Origin: Thamnaconus septentrionalis
Lineage: Eukaryota > Chordata > Actinopteri > Tetraodontiformes > Monacanthidae
Reading direction: 5' to 3'
Length of the DNA: 64,000 bases
NCBI GenBank assembly: GCA_009823395.1
Contig: CM020513.1
Coordinates: 5,860,001-5,924,000, forward strand
The notes under the pieces were generated by a model that saw nothing but the letters and a program-made list of their open reading frames with translations, made no database searches and was not told where the DNA came from. Both the position numbers and the translations under genes were made by a program. Below, one piece after another: positions 33,634 through 52,769 of the stretch (positions are counted from its first letter, which is position 1; every line of letters starts with the position of its first letter).

Positions 33634-35221
33634 TCTCAGCACTGCCAAGTTGGCCACTGGACAGCCAAAGCACCTGCTGTTTGAGGTGCAGCCAGGATCC
33701 GACGCCACCGCCTTGTGGAAGGTCGCCGTCCGGGTCCTGTGCACCAAGGTGAGAGAGAGCCCACCATCTCCCAGGTCCACACACGCACACACACACACAC
33801 ACACACGTCCACCGTGGACACGTTGGAGAGGTAGGATGCAGGAAGTGACGATGCAACGCTGTCAAATTGATCGCCAGAGTCGTAACTGTCGACGGAAAAA
33901 CGACGGAACCCGCTGGCGAATCCTGTGTCGCTGTCACTCTCACGTTTTTGCTGCCCCCTAGTGGTCACGTGACTGCCTCTGCCTCTCGCCCAGATCAACA
34001 AGGAGACGGGCACGATGGAGGCGTCGCGCATCATGAACCTGTACCAGTTCACCCAGTTGTACCGCGACATCACCAGCCAGGCTGCCCAGGTGCTGTCAGC
34101 AGAGGGCGCCGCCGCCACCGCAGCCCAGCTGCCCTCCGCCGAGTCGTGCCAGGCCAGCATGTGGATGGGCAGGTAGAGCAGCGGCAGTGTGATTGTGTCC
34201 AGCAGCAGTCTGAGAACTCGGGCTGGGCCATACCAAGTACATAAAGGGACAGTATCGATACCAATACTGATACCGATACTTTGTAGTTTTTGTACTTTTT
34301 GTACTTTTTGTCTTAATAGTTAGTCGATTAGATATAGATTATAGATAGATTATGATCATGGTAAAACACAAAGACAAAGATCTTTAGGTAAATAACCTAA
34401 AGATAGTTAATTAACTAACTACAATAAAAACTAGGGCTGTCAGTGTTAACGCATTAATCACGATTAGTTAAATGCAATCTATAGCACGTTCATTTCTTTT
34501 TAATCGCATTTCAAACGTACGGCCAGGTTAGCACCGGACGACGATTAATCGTAGTTAACTATGAAGATTCTGCAATTAATCGTGATTAAAAAAAAAAAAA
34601 ATCGCACAGCAATAATAAAAACATTTATCTGTGTAATTGTGAAAAAGTAATGAAATGATTCCCCCTCACTAAGTTGCTGGCGCGCCACCTCTGAGACAGC
34701 AGGGCGGACGGTTGTTAGCGTTCAGTCGGGGGGGGGGGGCGAATAAAGAGACGTGCCACTCAGTTGGCGTCGCTCCGGACTCAGCTGGACTCTGATTGGC
34801 TGTCTGCCGCACAGGGTCAAGCAGCTGACCGACGAGGAGGAGTGCTGCATCTGCATGGACGGCAAGGCCGACCTCATCCTGCCCTGCGCTCACAGCTTCT
34901 GTCAGAAGTGCATCGACAAATGGTGAGACTGCCCAGTCAGAACCGTTTCGTGTTGAAAGAACAGCAAAAAAAAACAAAACATGACGCAACTCCTCAACAT
35001 GTCCTTCCTACTTTCCATCCTGCTCCTCCTCCTCCTCCACCTCCTCTTCCTCCACAACCTCCTCTTCCAGGAGCGATCAGAGTCGACACTGTCCCATGTG
35101 TCGGCTGCAGGTGACGGCCGCCAAGGAGTCTTGGGTGCTGTCCGACATCCCCACGGAGGAGGACATCGCCGGCTACATCCTCAACCTGGCCGACGACGCC
35201 GGCCAGCCGCACCAGCCGTAG
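33000..35221 (+). CDS. rnf141: RING finger protein 141
   Basis: A small RING-finger protein, a presumed E3 ubiquitin ligase; the mammalian gene (ZNF230) is noted for testis expression. Coding exons are 33,000-33,133, 33,640-33,748, 33,994-34,172, 34,815-34,922 and 35,071-35,221. All introns are GT-AG, phases match, and the total is 226 residues (human 230). It starts MGQQLSGQ, a possible myristoylation context (Gly2). The N-terminal region has [17 protein letters not shown] and [11 protein letters not shown], as in human RNF141. The C3HC4 RING spans the last two exons: [23 protein letters not shown], then HCPMCR. The C-terminus is [11 protein letters not shown]. The acceptor of the second coding exon is preceded by 35 GT units. 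The tail-to-tail neighbour is ampd3, as in human. Confidence 0.95.
33562..33631 (+). repeat. (GT)35 tract at the 3' end of rnf141 intron
   Basis: Seventy bases of pure GT are followed only by CCTCTCAG and then the exon at 33,640. The tract occupies the place of the usual polypyrimidine tract. A second short (CA)n lies in the next intron at about 33,780-33,805. Confidence 0.97.
34433..34612. repeat. hAT-like palindromic repeat in rnf141 intron
   Basis: Begins TAGGGCTGTCAGTGTTAACG and contains several ATTAATCGTGATTAA and GATTAATCGTAGTTAA blocks. This is a repeat common in fish, with a terminus like those of hAT elements. A related fragment lies at 58,451-58,530. Exact ends and target duplications were not resolved. 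Confidence 0.5.
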
Positions 35222-36700
35222 CAGAATGCACCTCGCCACCTCGCTCGGAACTCACCCGGGGACCAGGCCGTGTTGTGTAAGCGGCCTGCACTAGGGGGCG
35301 GTGTCACACCTTCATTTCAACACGCAGAGTTTGACGTGAGAGCGCAAGCCCAAGTCAAACGCCCCGGCACCTTACTATGAGAATTTATGCTGCCTCGCGA
35401 GCCGTGTGAGGCTCGCTAGGTGTTAGCTTAGCTGAGTCACAGGAACCTGGCGCCTCTACGGCTCATCAGCTGGATATTTTCCCACTGATGGGAACCTGTT
35501 GATGAGTGAGAATTGGCTTTGATTCATAGATCATGTAATCATCTTAAATAAGGTCCAGATCCAAGACCAGGTCCAGGTTCAGGTCCAGATTCAGGTTCAG
35601 GCCAGCATTTTTCATCTCTTCCTTCTCTAGAAAAACACTTTCCCAACCAGGCAGCTGGTTGCGGGTTTGAGGCTGGTGGTGAAAATTTTAAAGACGCTTT
35701 TTAAAACGAGGCCATGCAGCGTAAGCCTGCATGTTCCGACCCTGAGTGACCTCTCTGGCAAACTCCTCCTCCCGACCTGCAGCTCAGAACGTGACGTGCG
35801 AAACTCACCGTCCTGACACTTAATTTGGTGACAAGGTTTTCTTCTCCTCTGATGGAAATAACCACTTTTCAGTGCTGTTCTTTTTTTATGCTGTAATTTA
35901 TGTCTAGATTATTCTTTTTTTTAAATTGAGCTTCATTTTTTTTTCATTTCCTGCTTGCGTACTGTATGACCCGTCAGAAACAAGTCATCTCTTACTTCCT
36001 AGATAATGGAGAAAAACAAGTGCATCATTTCAGGTCTACAGAAGTAATTTTGCCTTGATTTATGAGTCATGTGATTTCAAGCTGATGACGACCTGGTTGG
36101 GGTTGTTGTAGGAATGTTCAAGTATTTAGTTCAGTTTTGAAATTCTATTTTCTGGCTTAGTTACTTTAACTAGTTTAGTTTTTTCACTGCAAAGTGTGCA
36201 TATTACACCGATTAACTTTCGATCATCCAAATAATACACAGCAATTCTACACAGTTATGCAAGGCTGATGCAATACACATGCATTTTGCAGATTACTCTA
36301 AAGCTGTATTTCATTAATGTACTGTTGATAAAGCAGACATGAACTGCTGCTGCTGATGTTTGGCACTTTAAAGCTCCGCCGTTGCTTTTATTTTCATTTT
36401 TTTGGTAATCACCACAGTGACAGCACAGTTTTGTTGTTGTGGTCTAAAATATCAGATGCTGAAATCTTTTTTAAGTTCTGGGGAAAAAAGATACTTACCT
36501 TTAATAATGCTGAAAAAAATCAAGTTTTACCAAAATTCCATAATTATTGCATCGTTAATATACTGGGAAATGGAAATAATTCTGTTTGATTTTACTATAG
36601 TCATAAGAACTACATGTAAATGAATTGTACAATAATCAATGGATTTAAAAAAAAAAACTCCCTTATTGTATCATATCTAATAAACAGACGCTCACATTTT
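35222..36700 (+). other. rnf141 3' untranslated region
   Basis: Follows the TAG at 35,219-35,221. The first plausible AATAAA in the sense orientation is at 36,679-36,684 (TCTAATAAACAG), giving a 3' UTR of about 1.48 kb. The second half is AT-rich. Other processing sites are possible. Confidence 0.55.
36679..36684 (+). terminator. Candidate rnf141 poly(A) signal
   Basis: AATAAA within an AT-rich stretch, followed within 30 bases by a T-rich segment. It lies about 375 bases from the opposing ampd3 signal. Confidence 0.5.
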
Positions 36701-37057
36701 GCACTTTATGAGTTTGCGTTTGTGATGGAGAATAATGATTCATCAATGGTTAAATTATATTTCTGGGAATGAAGCGTTGCTGCAGTGACAGATGTTGGCC
36801 AGAGGGGTCAAGTTTCTCACTGGCGCTGCAGCCAAATCATTAAATGTTTACTAAGATTATTACTTTAGGTTATTTTAGGTTGACTTGAACCGCCGACCTT
36901 CTGTACCACAGTAGATGTATAAGTGGATGGTAATATTGGAAACACCATTAAGCTAGCAGTGGCTCTTTACTTCCATTGGTCATGACAAAAACTGTAAGCT
37001 GCCTTTGATGCACACTGATGAGGCGAACAAACACAACATTTACTGTTCATTGTGGCT

Positions 37058-37063
37058 TTTATT
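37058..37063 (-). terminator. Candidate ampd3 poly(A) signal
   Basis: TTTATT on the plus strand gives AATAAA on the minus strand, 446 bases downstream of the ampd3 stop codon. With the rnf141 signal it defines a convergent gene pair. Confidence 0.5.
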
Positions 37064-37508
37064 CAATATTAAAAACATGAGAATTAACATAGAAAAAAAA
37101 CATCAAAATTGTACTATGGTAGTTCTTACACATTAATCAAGTGTGAAAAGTGCAAACCTTGACGCTGTGCCTTCCAGCCACTCGCTTCTTCTTGCTACCA
37201 TGCAAACCATGACATTCAGTGTGAAAAGTAGAAATGTGACTGCAGCATCAAACTGTCGTGCTGTACACTTCACTTTGTCGAGTTGTAGAGCCAACTCAAT
37301 TTTTTCACACAGTCTTTGCAACGCAGCTCAAGTCTTTAACCGGCTCAGATGAGCCTCTGAAGGACTGACCAGACTCATTAACACTGCAGCGAAAACAAAA
37401 ATATGACCACGCAACAAGACATTGTTCACACAAGAGAAACAATAACGGAGTGAAAATTCACTGATTTTAAATTCTGGACGAGGAATTTGAGGATTTTGAA
37501 AAACGCGC

Positions 37509-43451
<5,943 letters not shown>

Positions 43452-46400
43452 CTGCGCGGCAGGGAGACAGTGTGGACGTCACAGGGGAACACAAGAGCGT
43501 GTTGCAGTCAAGTACAGCGGCGAGGTGGACAATGTTGGACCAGGTCTGATCACCAGGTGGCTTTCATTTGTATAGACACAGATTTTATCCTATGTGGGCA
43601 GTGCATTTTCATTTATTTACTTATTTATTTAGTTAGTTAGTTAGTTATCCTTTTTTAATCATATCTTATTACTCTGGGTTTTGCACCATTTTGTGGGTTG
43701 GATTTTATTTTATGCTAATTTTGTGCAGGTAAGTTTATGATGGTGTCTTGGAATGCCTGGATCGGAGTGTTGTACCGGGAAACACAGTGACAGCACTGCC
43801 AATGAATCCCTGAGTTGGCGGTTGCAGCCTCTCCAGAACCAGCAGGCCTCCAGCGTCTGAAGGTCAGAGGTTAAAGTCCTAGCTAACCTACTGCTCTTTA
43901 AGGATTTCCCCAGGGATTTTTCACCCAATGATGGAGATGCGATTGCAACGCGGTGAGGGTGAAGAACAGCCCCATTGCTAATTTATGCACTTTTTGCTTA
44001 TATCGCCATTTGCATTCTCCATATCTTCCACAACTCTGTTTGCCCTTTTCCACAACCACATTGATTCTGTACCACACAATAGCTTCTGCATGCAGCCTGT
44101 GCAGACCCACAGAAATAGATCCGCACGTAGCCACATAAACTGTATTCATACATCTGCTCGTAGTCACACTGCCACACACCTTATCTATATCCTGCGGAAC
44201 ACTTCTGGTGAGGGCGCAAACTGCACTCCGCCGCCTGTACATGCGACCGCGTGCAGCGACAGTCAAGTTGAAGCTAATCTCATCTCTAGAGGGCTTCCTG
44301 CTCTGGCGACAGTCTGCTTGGCATTCTTCTAAACTGAGCCTCTTCCTGCTGGTGACACCCCGCTGGACTAGTCGTATTTTCCTAACGCGTCATAAAACCC
44401 TGATGGCTGCGGATGAGAAGGAGAAGCAACATTATTACTGGCGGTAAAGACCAGAGTGCAGCTGACGAGCTGGGCACGTTTCCCCGAGATGCCCGGCCGC
44501 GGTAAACACGTCTCCGGTGGCCGACTCCTGTTTCACTGCCCGCTGCGCTTTCTCCCGACGTGTCAGGCACGTTGTCGAGGAACGCCGTCAATCACCGTCG
44601 CCGCCGACCAGGTCGGCCGCATTCACCTCTTGCCCCCCCGGAGGGTTTGGAGGTGAGCAGCTGCTTTGCTAACAGGACTGAAACTTTGTTTCTTGTTGTT
44701 TCTAGTGACGCAGAACCTCAAACTGTTGCAGTGTGGCCTGACAGTTAGGAGTCAGCGCAGAGAATCATAAATATTATATATGTCAATTTCTTAAAATTCC
44801 AAACATTTCAGAAAGAACCGAGCTGCGCTAAGCTCCGCCCATTCGCCTTCTGCACGACAACACATTCGGCCAGTCGCGTGGAGACTTTCTGCCGAGGTTT
44901 CGCTCGCTGCGTCGACGTTGGTGACCAGAAATCAAGACAAAACAAAAACATGAAACGGCTCTCCACTGACGTTGTTCATCTATTTATCAGGTGCTTTTGC
45001 TGGAGGATTTAACGGGTCGTGTGTTTGGTTTTTTCCAATACTGTGAGGCCTCAATGAGAGAAAGTTAACGAACGGAGCGCTCTGTCTGGTGCTTCATCTC
45101 AAGGCCACTGAGAAATTTGGCGGCAGGGCTGGAAGCACACAAGCTCAAAGATAAGGAAATGGCTCACTGCTTTTTGTCCACTACAGTTTTTAGAAAAGCA
45201 TCTCCTTCTAAATATCTTCTTAAACGTCGGTGTTGAGGAGATTTAAGGCGATTTCCTTGGCTTCAGATTGTATTTTTATGGTATATATAACTGTTTCCTT
45301 TGACATTGTCTCAACCTGCTGGACCCCTGGGGGTTGAACTCCACATCTCCAGCAGCAGAACTGCATTTTTTCAAGCGAGGCCTCTTGTGTAGCTTCATCT
45401 ATAAAAAGAGAAAATGCCTACTTTGAGTGTTTTAATGTGTCTTCTGGTTCCCATGACTTTTTTTTTTAAGTTGGAAAAACATCTCTGTTTACTTTTCTGC
45501 CTGCTTGACTTTCTTGTGCACTCTTGTTTTTAAGCCCGCGGCCCTGGAGACTGTTTATATTTCAACTGGACGTGATGACAGGCGGCCGACTTGAGATTTT
45601 CTTTTTCCAACTCGCTTCATCACCAGCGTAAACAAACTTTTGCTGCCATCCAGGATCCCACCACTATTCCTGTAACCCTCTGCTAATAATATCACCGCTA
45701 GCGTTAGCCACCGTCGCAACGTGGTGCTAACAGCGTGTCGGCAGCAGAGTCTGTGGCTGGCGTGGAACCGGATCCACCTGAGAGCTACGAGCCAGCGGCA
45801 CATTCCTTGTTTTTTTTTGTTTTTTTCAAGGCGTCATTCCTGACGAGTCTTCCAGCATGTGTGAGAACTGGGGCCAGGACAGCTGAGGGGTGGCACGGTG
45901 ACCTTGACCTACATCCCCTCGGTGAGGGGGGGAGGCGGAGCCACGGCCAGCAGGCAGCTCAGTCCTTCGACATCACAGCAGCTCAATGACTTGTGCAGGA
46001 AATATTCCTGGAATTATTATGACTATTATTATTAAATACAATTTTTTGCACGCAGATGTTTTTGTTGATTTTGTTAATTTTGCAGACTGGAAGTAAACCG
46101 TCTTAACAAAATTTTGTCAAAATGCATTTTTGGCTGAGCCAAACCTGCAGGTTTATTTGTGCTAAAATATCACAACTTTTTTTTTCACTATTTTTGTAAC
46201 CGTTTCTCATCCCAAAGCCACTTTCCAGCAGCGACTCCTGTCAGTCCTGCCCTCCTCCTCCTCCTCCTCCTCCTCCTCTCTCCTCCTCCTTCTCCTCCTC
46301 CTCCTCCATCTCCTCCTCCTTCTCCTCCATCTCCGTGCCGGCAGTGAAAAGCTCTCCGAGTTCAGCAGAGGAAACATTCCTTTCTTACCTTCTGGGATTC

Positions 46401-46947
46401 TGGCCATGTTTGACTCTTTGGAGTTTAAGTCACTTTCATCTGTCAAGGCCTGTTTCCTGGCGGCTCTCTCAACACTCCACTATTTTACTGGATCTTCTCC
46501 TCAGTGTCGCGCCCCTTGCTCTTTCTCTATCTCTTTCTGTCTCTCTCTCTGTCACCCACACACAGAGACTCCCTGCCGACTCTTTCTGAATCTCTCCTGA
46601 GTGTCTGCGCTGCGTCCCTGGCGGCTCTGGAGCTGCGACTGGCTGCCCGGGGGCTTCTGCTGCTGCTGTTTTATCAGCTCCGGTGGCTGCACGCACCACG
46701 CAGCTGCTGCTTGTTGTTGCCGTCTTGAGTGTCCCTCTCCCTCTATTTTGGGGCTCCCTGGGCGTCCCCGGCAACAGGCCGGGCTAATTTCACGCCGGCA
46801 TGTCACAATTGGCGGCTGGCATGCGTGTATGAGGAATGTGGCAGAAACGTTGCTGCCGGGTATCACAATCACCGGCTGGATGCAGAATTTGGTTCTTGAA
46901 ACTGACTGATTATTGGGTAATAAAGGTCGGAAAAACCTGGGGGGAAC
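43452..46947. other. Upstream region of ampd3, no exon assigned
   Basis: Must hold or precede the ampd3 promoter. The 44,450-44,640 segment is CpG-rich (GATGCCCGGCCGCGGTAAAC) and is one candidate. (TTTA)n/(TTAG)n tracts lie at about 43,611-43,647 and a (CTC)n tract at 46,253-46,330. No coding exon is recognisable. Confidence 0.4.
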
Positions 46948-47405
46948 CGTGTGTCTTCTCCGTTGCTGCCCCCACACTGTGGAACTCACTCCCAACTAAC
47001 ACCCATGACTGCACTGACCTGCCATCATTCAAATCGCTGCTTAAAACCCATCTTCTCCATACTGCTGCTAATGTTTAGTTACTACTAATCTCCTTGTTTT
47101 CGCTTATTTTACTCTAATCTGCGTTTGATTTATTTGTCTGTGTAATTTTAAGCAGCTCTGCGATGAACTGGCGACTTGTCCAGGGTGTAACCTGCCTTCG
47201 CCCTATGACAGCTGCTCCAGTAGACAAACCGTGACCCTGAGCTTGGGAATAAGCGGTAATGGAAGATGAATGAATGAATGAATGAATGAATTTTAAGTAT
47301 TTTTTGATTGCAAATTTTATTCTGATATGTTTTAAACCTTCTTTTGTAAAGTATCTTTGAGGACTCCGAAAAGCGCTCTATCAATCAAATTTATAACAAT
47401 AATAA
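46948..47405 (+). mobile_element. LINE ORF2 C-terminus and 3' tail, with a nested insertion
   Basis: The frame ending at 47,078 reads FSVAAPTLWNSLPTNTHD and SFKSLLKTHLL, the C-terminal motif of CR1/L2/Rex-type LINE polyproteins. A typical LINE tail (CTTTGAGGACTCCGAAAAGC, then GCTCTATCAATCAAATTTAT) ends at about 47,405. A separate retroposon splits the two parts at 47,153-47,288. Confidence 0.8.
47153..47288 (+). mobile_element. L2-like retroposon nested in the LINE, 9-bp target duplication
   Basis: A 136-bp insert reads CGATGAACTGGCGACTTGTC through CCGTGACCCTGAGC to a (TGAA)n tail. It is flanked by AATTTTAAG at 47,144-47,152 and 47,289-47,297. It is 5'-truncated, as expected of target-primed retroposition, and belongs to the family at 20.5, 30.7, 38.2 and 50.7 kb. 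Confidence 0.85.
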
Positions 47406-47755
47406 CAATGATAAAAGCTTCTGGGTTCCAGGTGGTTGGAAGAGAATAAACACAGGAGAGTTTTTCCAGAGCGGACTTTCAGTCTCCCTGCAGGAAGCAG
47501 AATGTAAACGTGTTCCAGGAACAGAACGGGTACAAGGTGCGTGATTGGCCGGCAGGAGGCCAGCTGAGTGTTGACAGAGCCTTTTGTCCGGGACGCTGTG
47601 ACAACTTTTTACTTTTAGCTCGACCTGGATCTGCTTCTCTCTCGCACCATCAGAACATACAGGACATGAGTGGGCGTGGTCTCGTGGCAGGCGCCAGTGA
47701 AACGCTGGTCCACAGACGCAACAACAATCTCTAACTTAAACACTACTATACCTAC

Positions 47756-47800
<45 letters not shown>

Positions 47801-50720
47801 GTTGCACCTTTGCTGTAGCAGGGCGTGGACTGCTGCTTGCAAAGGGGCGTGTCCCGTTTCTTCATCTTGACCTGCATTGACAGGAGCAAATCAGAAGAAG
47901 TTTGTTCACATCAGGAAGGAACCCGGGGTGGAAACAGGTTTTTCAACCGGGATTAAAGTGAGACGACTGAAGGGCGGCCTCGCCGCTGCCGAGCCATGAA
48001 CACTTTTTACTGTCTGATTGTACTCGTTTAAGGTCTGTAGCTGCTGTTCTGCATCCTGTTAGCTGCTGGAGGCCTCGCAGCTAAAAACTATAATAATGTA
48101 TAATAATGATAATGTCTTTTTTTTTTTTTTTTTTTTTTTGCTGCTGTACATTGATTCCAGCCAAATCTTGATCATAATTACGTCTTATTTCCACATTTAT
48201 GCCTAATGTGAGGCGGGGGTAGGGAAACAGGAGTTGTGTGTTCTACCTCTAACTTTGTTTAAGTCAAGACTGGATTCTAATAAGTAGGTCATGGAGCAAC
48301 TTTCCCGAGTGCCTGTTGTTTTAAGCAGATGAGAATTTTTGCCCGAAGAGACAAAGAAAAAAGGAATAAAACATTTAGATTAAAAAAAAACACTGAACAG
48401 CTGTATTCGATGACCCACACAGATTATTCTGAAGTAAGTCATTTTTTTCTCTATTCCATTTTGTCACTTTTCTCCACCAAACAGGAAATGAACAAAAAAG
48501 GCAGTGAAATTGTGCCACGCTTTGACCTATATCACTTGGTGTTTGCACGCAGCCAGCTCCACCAGTGCCTGGCTCTCCTCTGCCCTCTTGTCATTACACT
48601 GCGACACGTCTCTCACAGTGACTGTCAGACGGAGGAAGTGGCTCTTATCTCGCCCGCCCTCGTCTCTTTAAGGACAGCCGACAGATTCAGTCCGCAGCCG
48701 AAGCGTAAGCGTTCTTTTTCAAACTCGGCCGCTTGTGAAACGCGGCCTCCTGCTACCTGAGCTGTTGGGTCGTCCACTTTCCCTGTGGATCGTGAGAGAT
48801 ACCATCAGTGGAGATAAGGAACTGAAGCTGCTGGCTTTGGAATGTCCTGAATATTTCCTGATCTAAAATAAAGCAAAACAAGTAAACCCTAATGTATACA
48901 AAATATGACCAAAGCTCTGAAGACTGAGGACTCCACGGACACATTGCACTGTGCCGCAAGAAGATCATCGCTCACAGCGTTGGTGTTTCTATAAGTACAA
49001 AATTAAACGCTGGTAAAAATAAATAAATAAATCAATAAATAAAATGCTGGGTGGAACTGTGGGGCTGAGACGTTATGCTAGGCTCAGAGAGTTGTGGAGC
49101 TCAACAGCGTGGCTGCAGAACACAAACTACTGAGGATCTGCAGCGGGACCTTGCCCTTCAGACAACTGGACTTAAAAGGCTCGTTCAGGCCTCTGGGCTT
49201 CCTGGGAAAGGACTTGGTCCCAAGATTGGAATGTGCTGCACCCACCAGCAGCAGATGACCAACGCTGACTGACAGCCCTGTTTTTGCCTTTGTTCCGACT
49301 CGTTTGGCTTAAAACAACTCTTCCTGGAGTCACATGCCTCGTCTTGTCTGCTGGTGGTGTGCAGAAGAGTACATTCACTGGTGTCATATGTGAAAAGCAT
49401 GATTAGAATGCAGGTGATTTCAGGGCATTTCTATGTACTCCATAACTTGTCTTGTTAACAATATTTTTTTTCACGTACACTAAAATTAAAGGCAAGTTCA
49501 TTTCTGGACTTGACACCCACCTCTCAAGAAATTGCAAAAATGTGCCTTAAGCCAATCCTGTTGCAACACTTAAGTTTCTTCCTTCCCTAGAAATGTTTCA
49601 AAATACATGTGTTAAAAGTGGAAGTGTGATGGTAAAAAGAGAGAAGACAGATGTGTTGCAGGTACCAGGGCTTATTCTGGGCTTGGGGCCTGTTATCGTT
49701 TTGAACTTTCATCAGCACAACAAGGCCAAAGAATACTTTAGTTTGATCAGGCATTGACGTTTTAGCTGCAAAACAAACACCAAAAAGGCCTCAACGTGTT
49801 TTCCAAAGTTTCTTCCGGCTATTACTATTTGCTCTCTGTCAAGACCGACTGTCAAGACCGGCCATTTCTGTACAAACACCATGCTTGGCGCTAAAAACAC
49901 TGCAGGAGTGATGGAAGGAAGACATGGCACCGAGTCAGACAGTGAAAAACCAGAGTCCAGAGAAGTTAATAAGATGAAGAGTGTACTCACAGTTAGCGGA
50001 GCAGAGCCAGACACGAACACCTCTGGGACTGTGCGGAGTCTGACAGGGCGTCGCAGCACGAGAGCGTCGTCAGAGTAGCTTCTGTCAGCTGCAGGACTCT
50101 TTGACTGCCAGAGAAACCACAGTCACAGGCGCTGGAGCCTCAGGTGTACAGTCTGGGGGAGGAGTGGAGGATGGACTGGTGAACTAAGCAGAGGGGAAGT
50201 TCTATGCATATCAATGCAATACAGGAAGTTGCAACTGAGAGAGGCTCGAACCGCTCTGGTAACTTTTTCAAAACTATTTATAAGCCACGAGCCACTTTGT
50301 TTATTCAGGGGGCTCGCTGCACTATTCACATCCATCGTTCTTCAACTTGTCCAATGAACTGACTGGCAGAATGATTTGGTGTTGCAGTTCCAAAGTGCCG
50401 ACAGGGTTGTCACACGTCTGTGATGACCTATTTGGATGACAAAATGGCATTGTAAAACAGTGGAGGTCCTTCAGCTGTTTGAGAGAAAAGTTTTCTCAAG
50501 ATCACTGCCACAGATTACTGCGATGTCAGGAAGGACATTCTGGTGTGTGAGTTCTTTGGCAAATAGCGCCACCATCTGGACACTCCTATTGCTGTGGCTG
50601 ACTGGATATAGACTGTAACTGTACATCTGCCGCCTCCCATACTGTTTCCCAAATACTATTATTATAACAATACTAATACAAAATATCTTATAATTAAATG
50701 TTATTCGTCCCCTAGTCTGA
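47406..50720. other. No gene seen
   Basis: Holds a (GT)n tract at 47,758-47,796 and a poly(T) run at 48,118-48,139. Short frames here have no recognisable domain. Confidence 0.5.
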
Positions 50721-51060
50721 CTCATTCATTCATTCATTCATCTTCTATGCCCGCTTATTCCAATTCAGGGTCACGGGGGTCTGCTGGAGCCTATCCCAGG
50801 TATCATAGTGCGAAGGCAGGGTGACACCCTGGACATGTCACCAGTTCATCGTCACTCACTCACATACACACCTTCGGACAATTTAGAGTTCCCAATTCAC
50901 CTCACAAGCATGTTTCTGGACTGTGGGACGAAGCCGGAGAACCAAGAGAGAACCCACGCAGACACAGGGAGAACATGCAAACCCCCAGGACCGGAATCAA
51001 ACCCAAGACCTTCTTGCTGTGAGACCGCAGCGCCACTCTATTACGTGTGTGCCCAATACC
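50721..51060 (-). mobile_element. L2/Maui-like LINE 3' fragment
   Basis: The most complete copy in the window: (ATTC)n, CATCTTCTATGCCCGCTTAT, GGGTCACGGGGGTCTGCTGG, CCTTCGGACAATTTAGAGTT, GAGAACCCACGCAGACACAG and GGAGAACATGCAAAC, ending in CGCAGCGCCACTCTATTACG. No reverse-transcriptase frame is included. Confidence 0.85.
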
Positions 51061-51764
51061 CGATCCAGTAGATGTAGTAGTAGACTGGCCTGTCAGAGGT
51101 GTATCTTTAACTTTGCTTTGGCGCCCCCTAATGTCCAATCGGAACAGACACCAGGTAAATATTGGGTTGTATTTCCTCTGCTCAAAAGAAATCTTTACAA
51201 GGTACAAAAATCATAGTAGGAACCAAAGAATATATATATAAAATGTATAAATGTAATTTAAAAACATACATTAATGTCATTCAGTCAGACTGTGGCGTGT
51301 TGACGCGTTGTGAGGTGCAGGCACGAACTGATCTCCTGAGTCCTGCTATTTCGAGCCATTGGCTTTTGCTAACGAGCTAACGGCTAGCTAGCTGCGAGCC
51401 GGAAGTCCCGGCTGCTAGGCCGTCAGGTCACGTGAGACTTAATTGAACTTCACCATGCCTCTGTAAACACCGCTGCACTTTAGGTCTCAACACCGAGATG
51501 CATAACTAAAGATGCTCGATCAGTGTCTGATATATTTATTTACAGTATATATTCGATAATTAAAATTAAATTAAGAGCTTTTTTTGAACTGCAGCATCTT
51601 TTTTCAATCAAACTTGTGGAATTTCTCTTTGACACTGAAATGTTGATAGTAAAAGTCCTTTTGTGCTGATGTGTTCCGTTCCGTTTATCATCCCGTGTGT
51701 TAGTCAGCTGAGAGGGTGTCACATCTGTTACCGAGAACCAAGAAAATGTTGTTGGATTTCAAAG

Positions 51765-51795
<31 letters not shown>

Positions 51796-52476
51796 TTAAT
51801 AAATAGAAACAAACATAGTATTTGTTGTCAATTGAAACAGACTCCATGGGATACGGGACTGTGTGCACAGGCAAATAAAAAAAAATCAAACCATTGAACC
51901 ATATTAATTTTGTACATATCCCTGCGGGAGATTTTATTTTCTTTTTTTTTCAGGGGATTTTTTATGGACAATGAGCAGATTTATGGCTCAACTGTTGCAA
52001 CATTTGCACAGAATGACTTGCATCCACACACTATCAGCGGGGGTCACATTCCACAGTGCTGAATGAATGTGTTTAGTTCTTATTGGAGTGTTCCAGCGGT
52101 AATAGGATGGCATTGGATGGATTGACTGGTCCGTTCATCAGAACTTGCAGTGTTTTGTTTTTGTTTTTTTTGTTTTTTTGCCAAAACTGATTTAATTCAA
52201 GTGCAACGCTTACACAATTTGAAGAGCGCATCGACCCAACAACCCAAAGTGTAATCCGCTACATGTGTTGCCTGTGTGAGCGCAGCCAATAAATCAGGCT
52301 TTATTTTTAGAAGGGAATGCACGGCGTCAGTGTACACACATGCTGCTCTTGATAAAACCCGCATTCAATCACCACACGACGGGGCTCATGCATTGCGTTA
52401 CTCATAAATTTCTGAAGAATCTCTGCAGAAGACTCGATATTAGGTCACCAAACAACCTCTGAAAAGATAGTCGTTT

Positions 52477-52511
<35 letters not shown>

Positions 52512-52760
52512 TCTGTTCCTTTATTTTTCAATGGAAGACCGACACCCATCACGTGTGTCCTTCAACAGGACACAAATTAATTTTAGAATAATAGCTTTTT
52601 TAAGCATTTTTATAAAGATTCTTCCAAGACGTAATAACAAGATGGGAATTTACAAGCTAAATGATGAGCTCATGAACTTGTTTTATTGCATTCACACTGT
52701 ACAGGAGAAATAATGTATGAAAGAAAAAAGACTGAAAACGTTTGAAATGTTCTTGTTGAA
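51061..52760. other. No gene seen
   Basis: Contains a (GT)n tract at about 51,768-51,795 and a (TTTA)n tract at 52,476-52,512. No coding region is supported. Confidence 0.5.
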
Positions 52761-52763
52761 ATG

Positions 52764-52769
52764 TTTATT
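52764..52769 (-). terminator. Candidate adm poly(A) signal
   Basis: TTTATT on the plus strand gives AATAAA on the minus strand, 675 bases past the adm stop codon. The intervening 3' UTR (52,770-53,443) is AU-rich with several ATTTA-like elements on the minus strand, as expected for a labile peptide-hormone mRNA. Confidence 0.45.

Noticed and set aside
43985..44332. 115-codon frame upstream of ampd3
   Set aside because: No similarity to AMPD3 N-termini and no splice sites in a suitable place.
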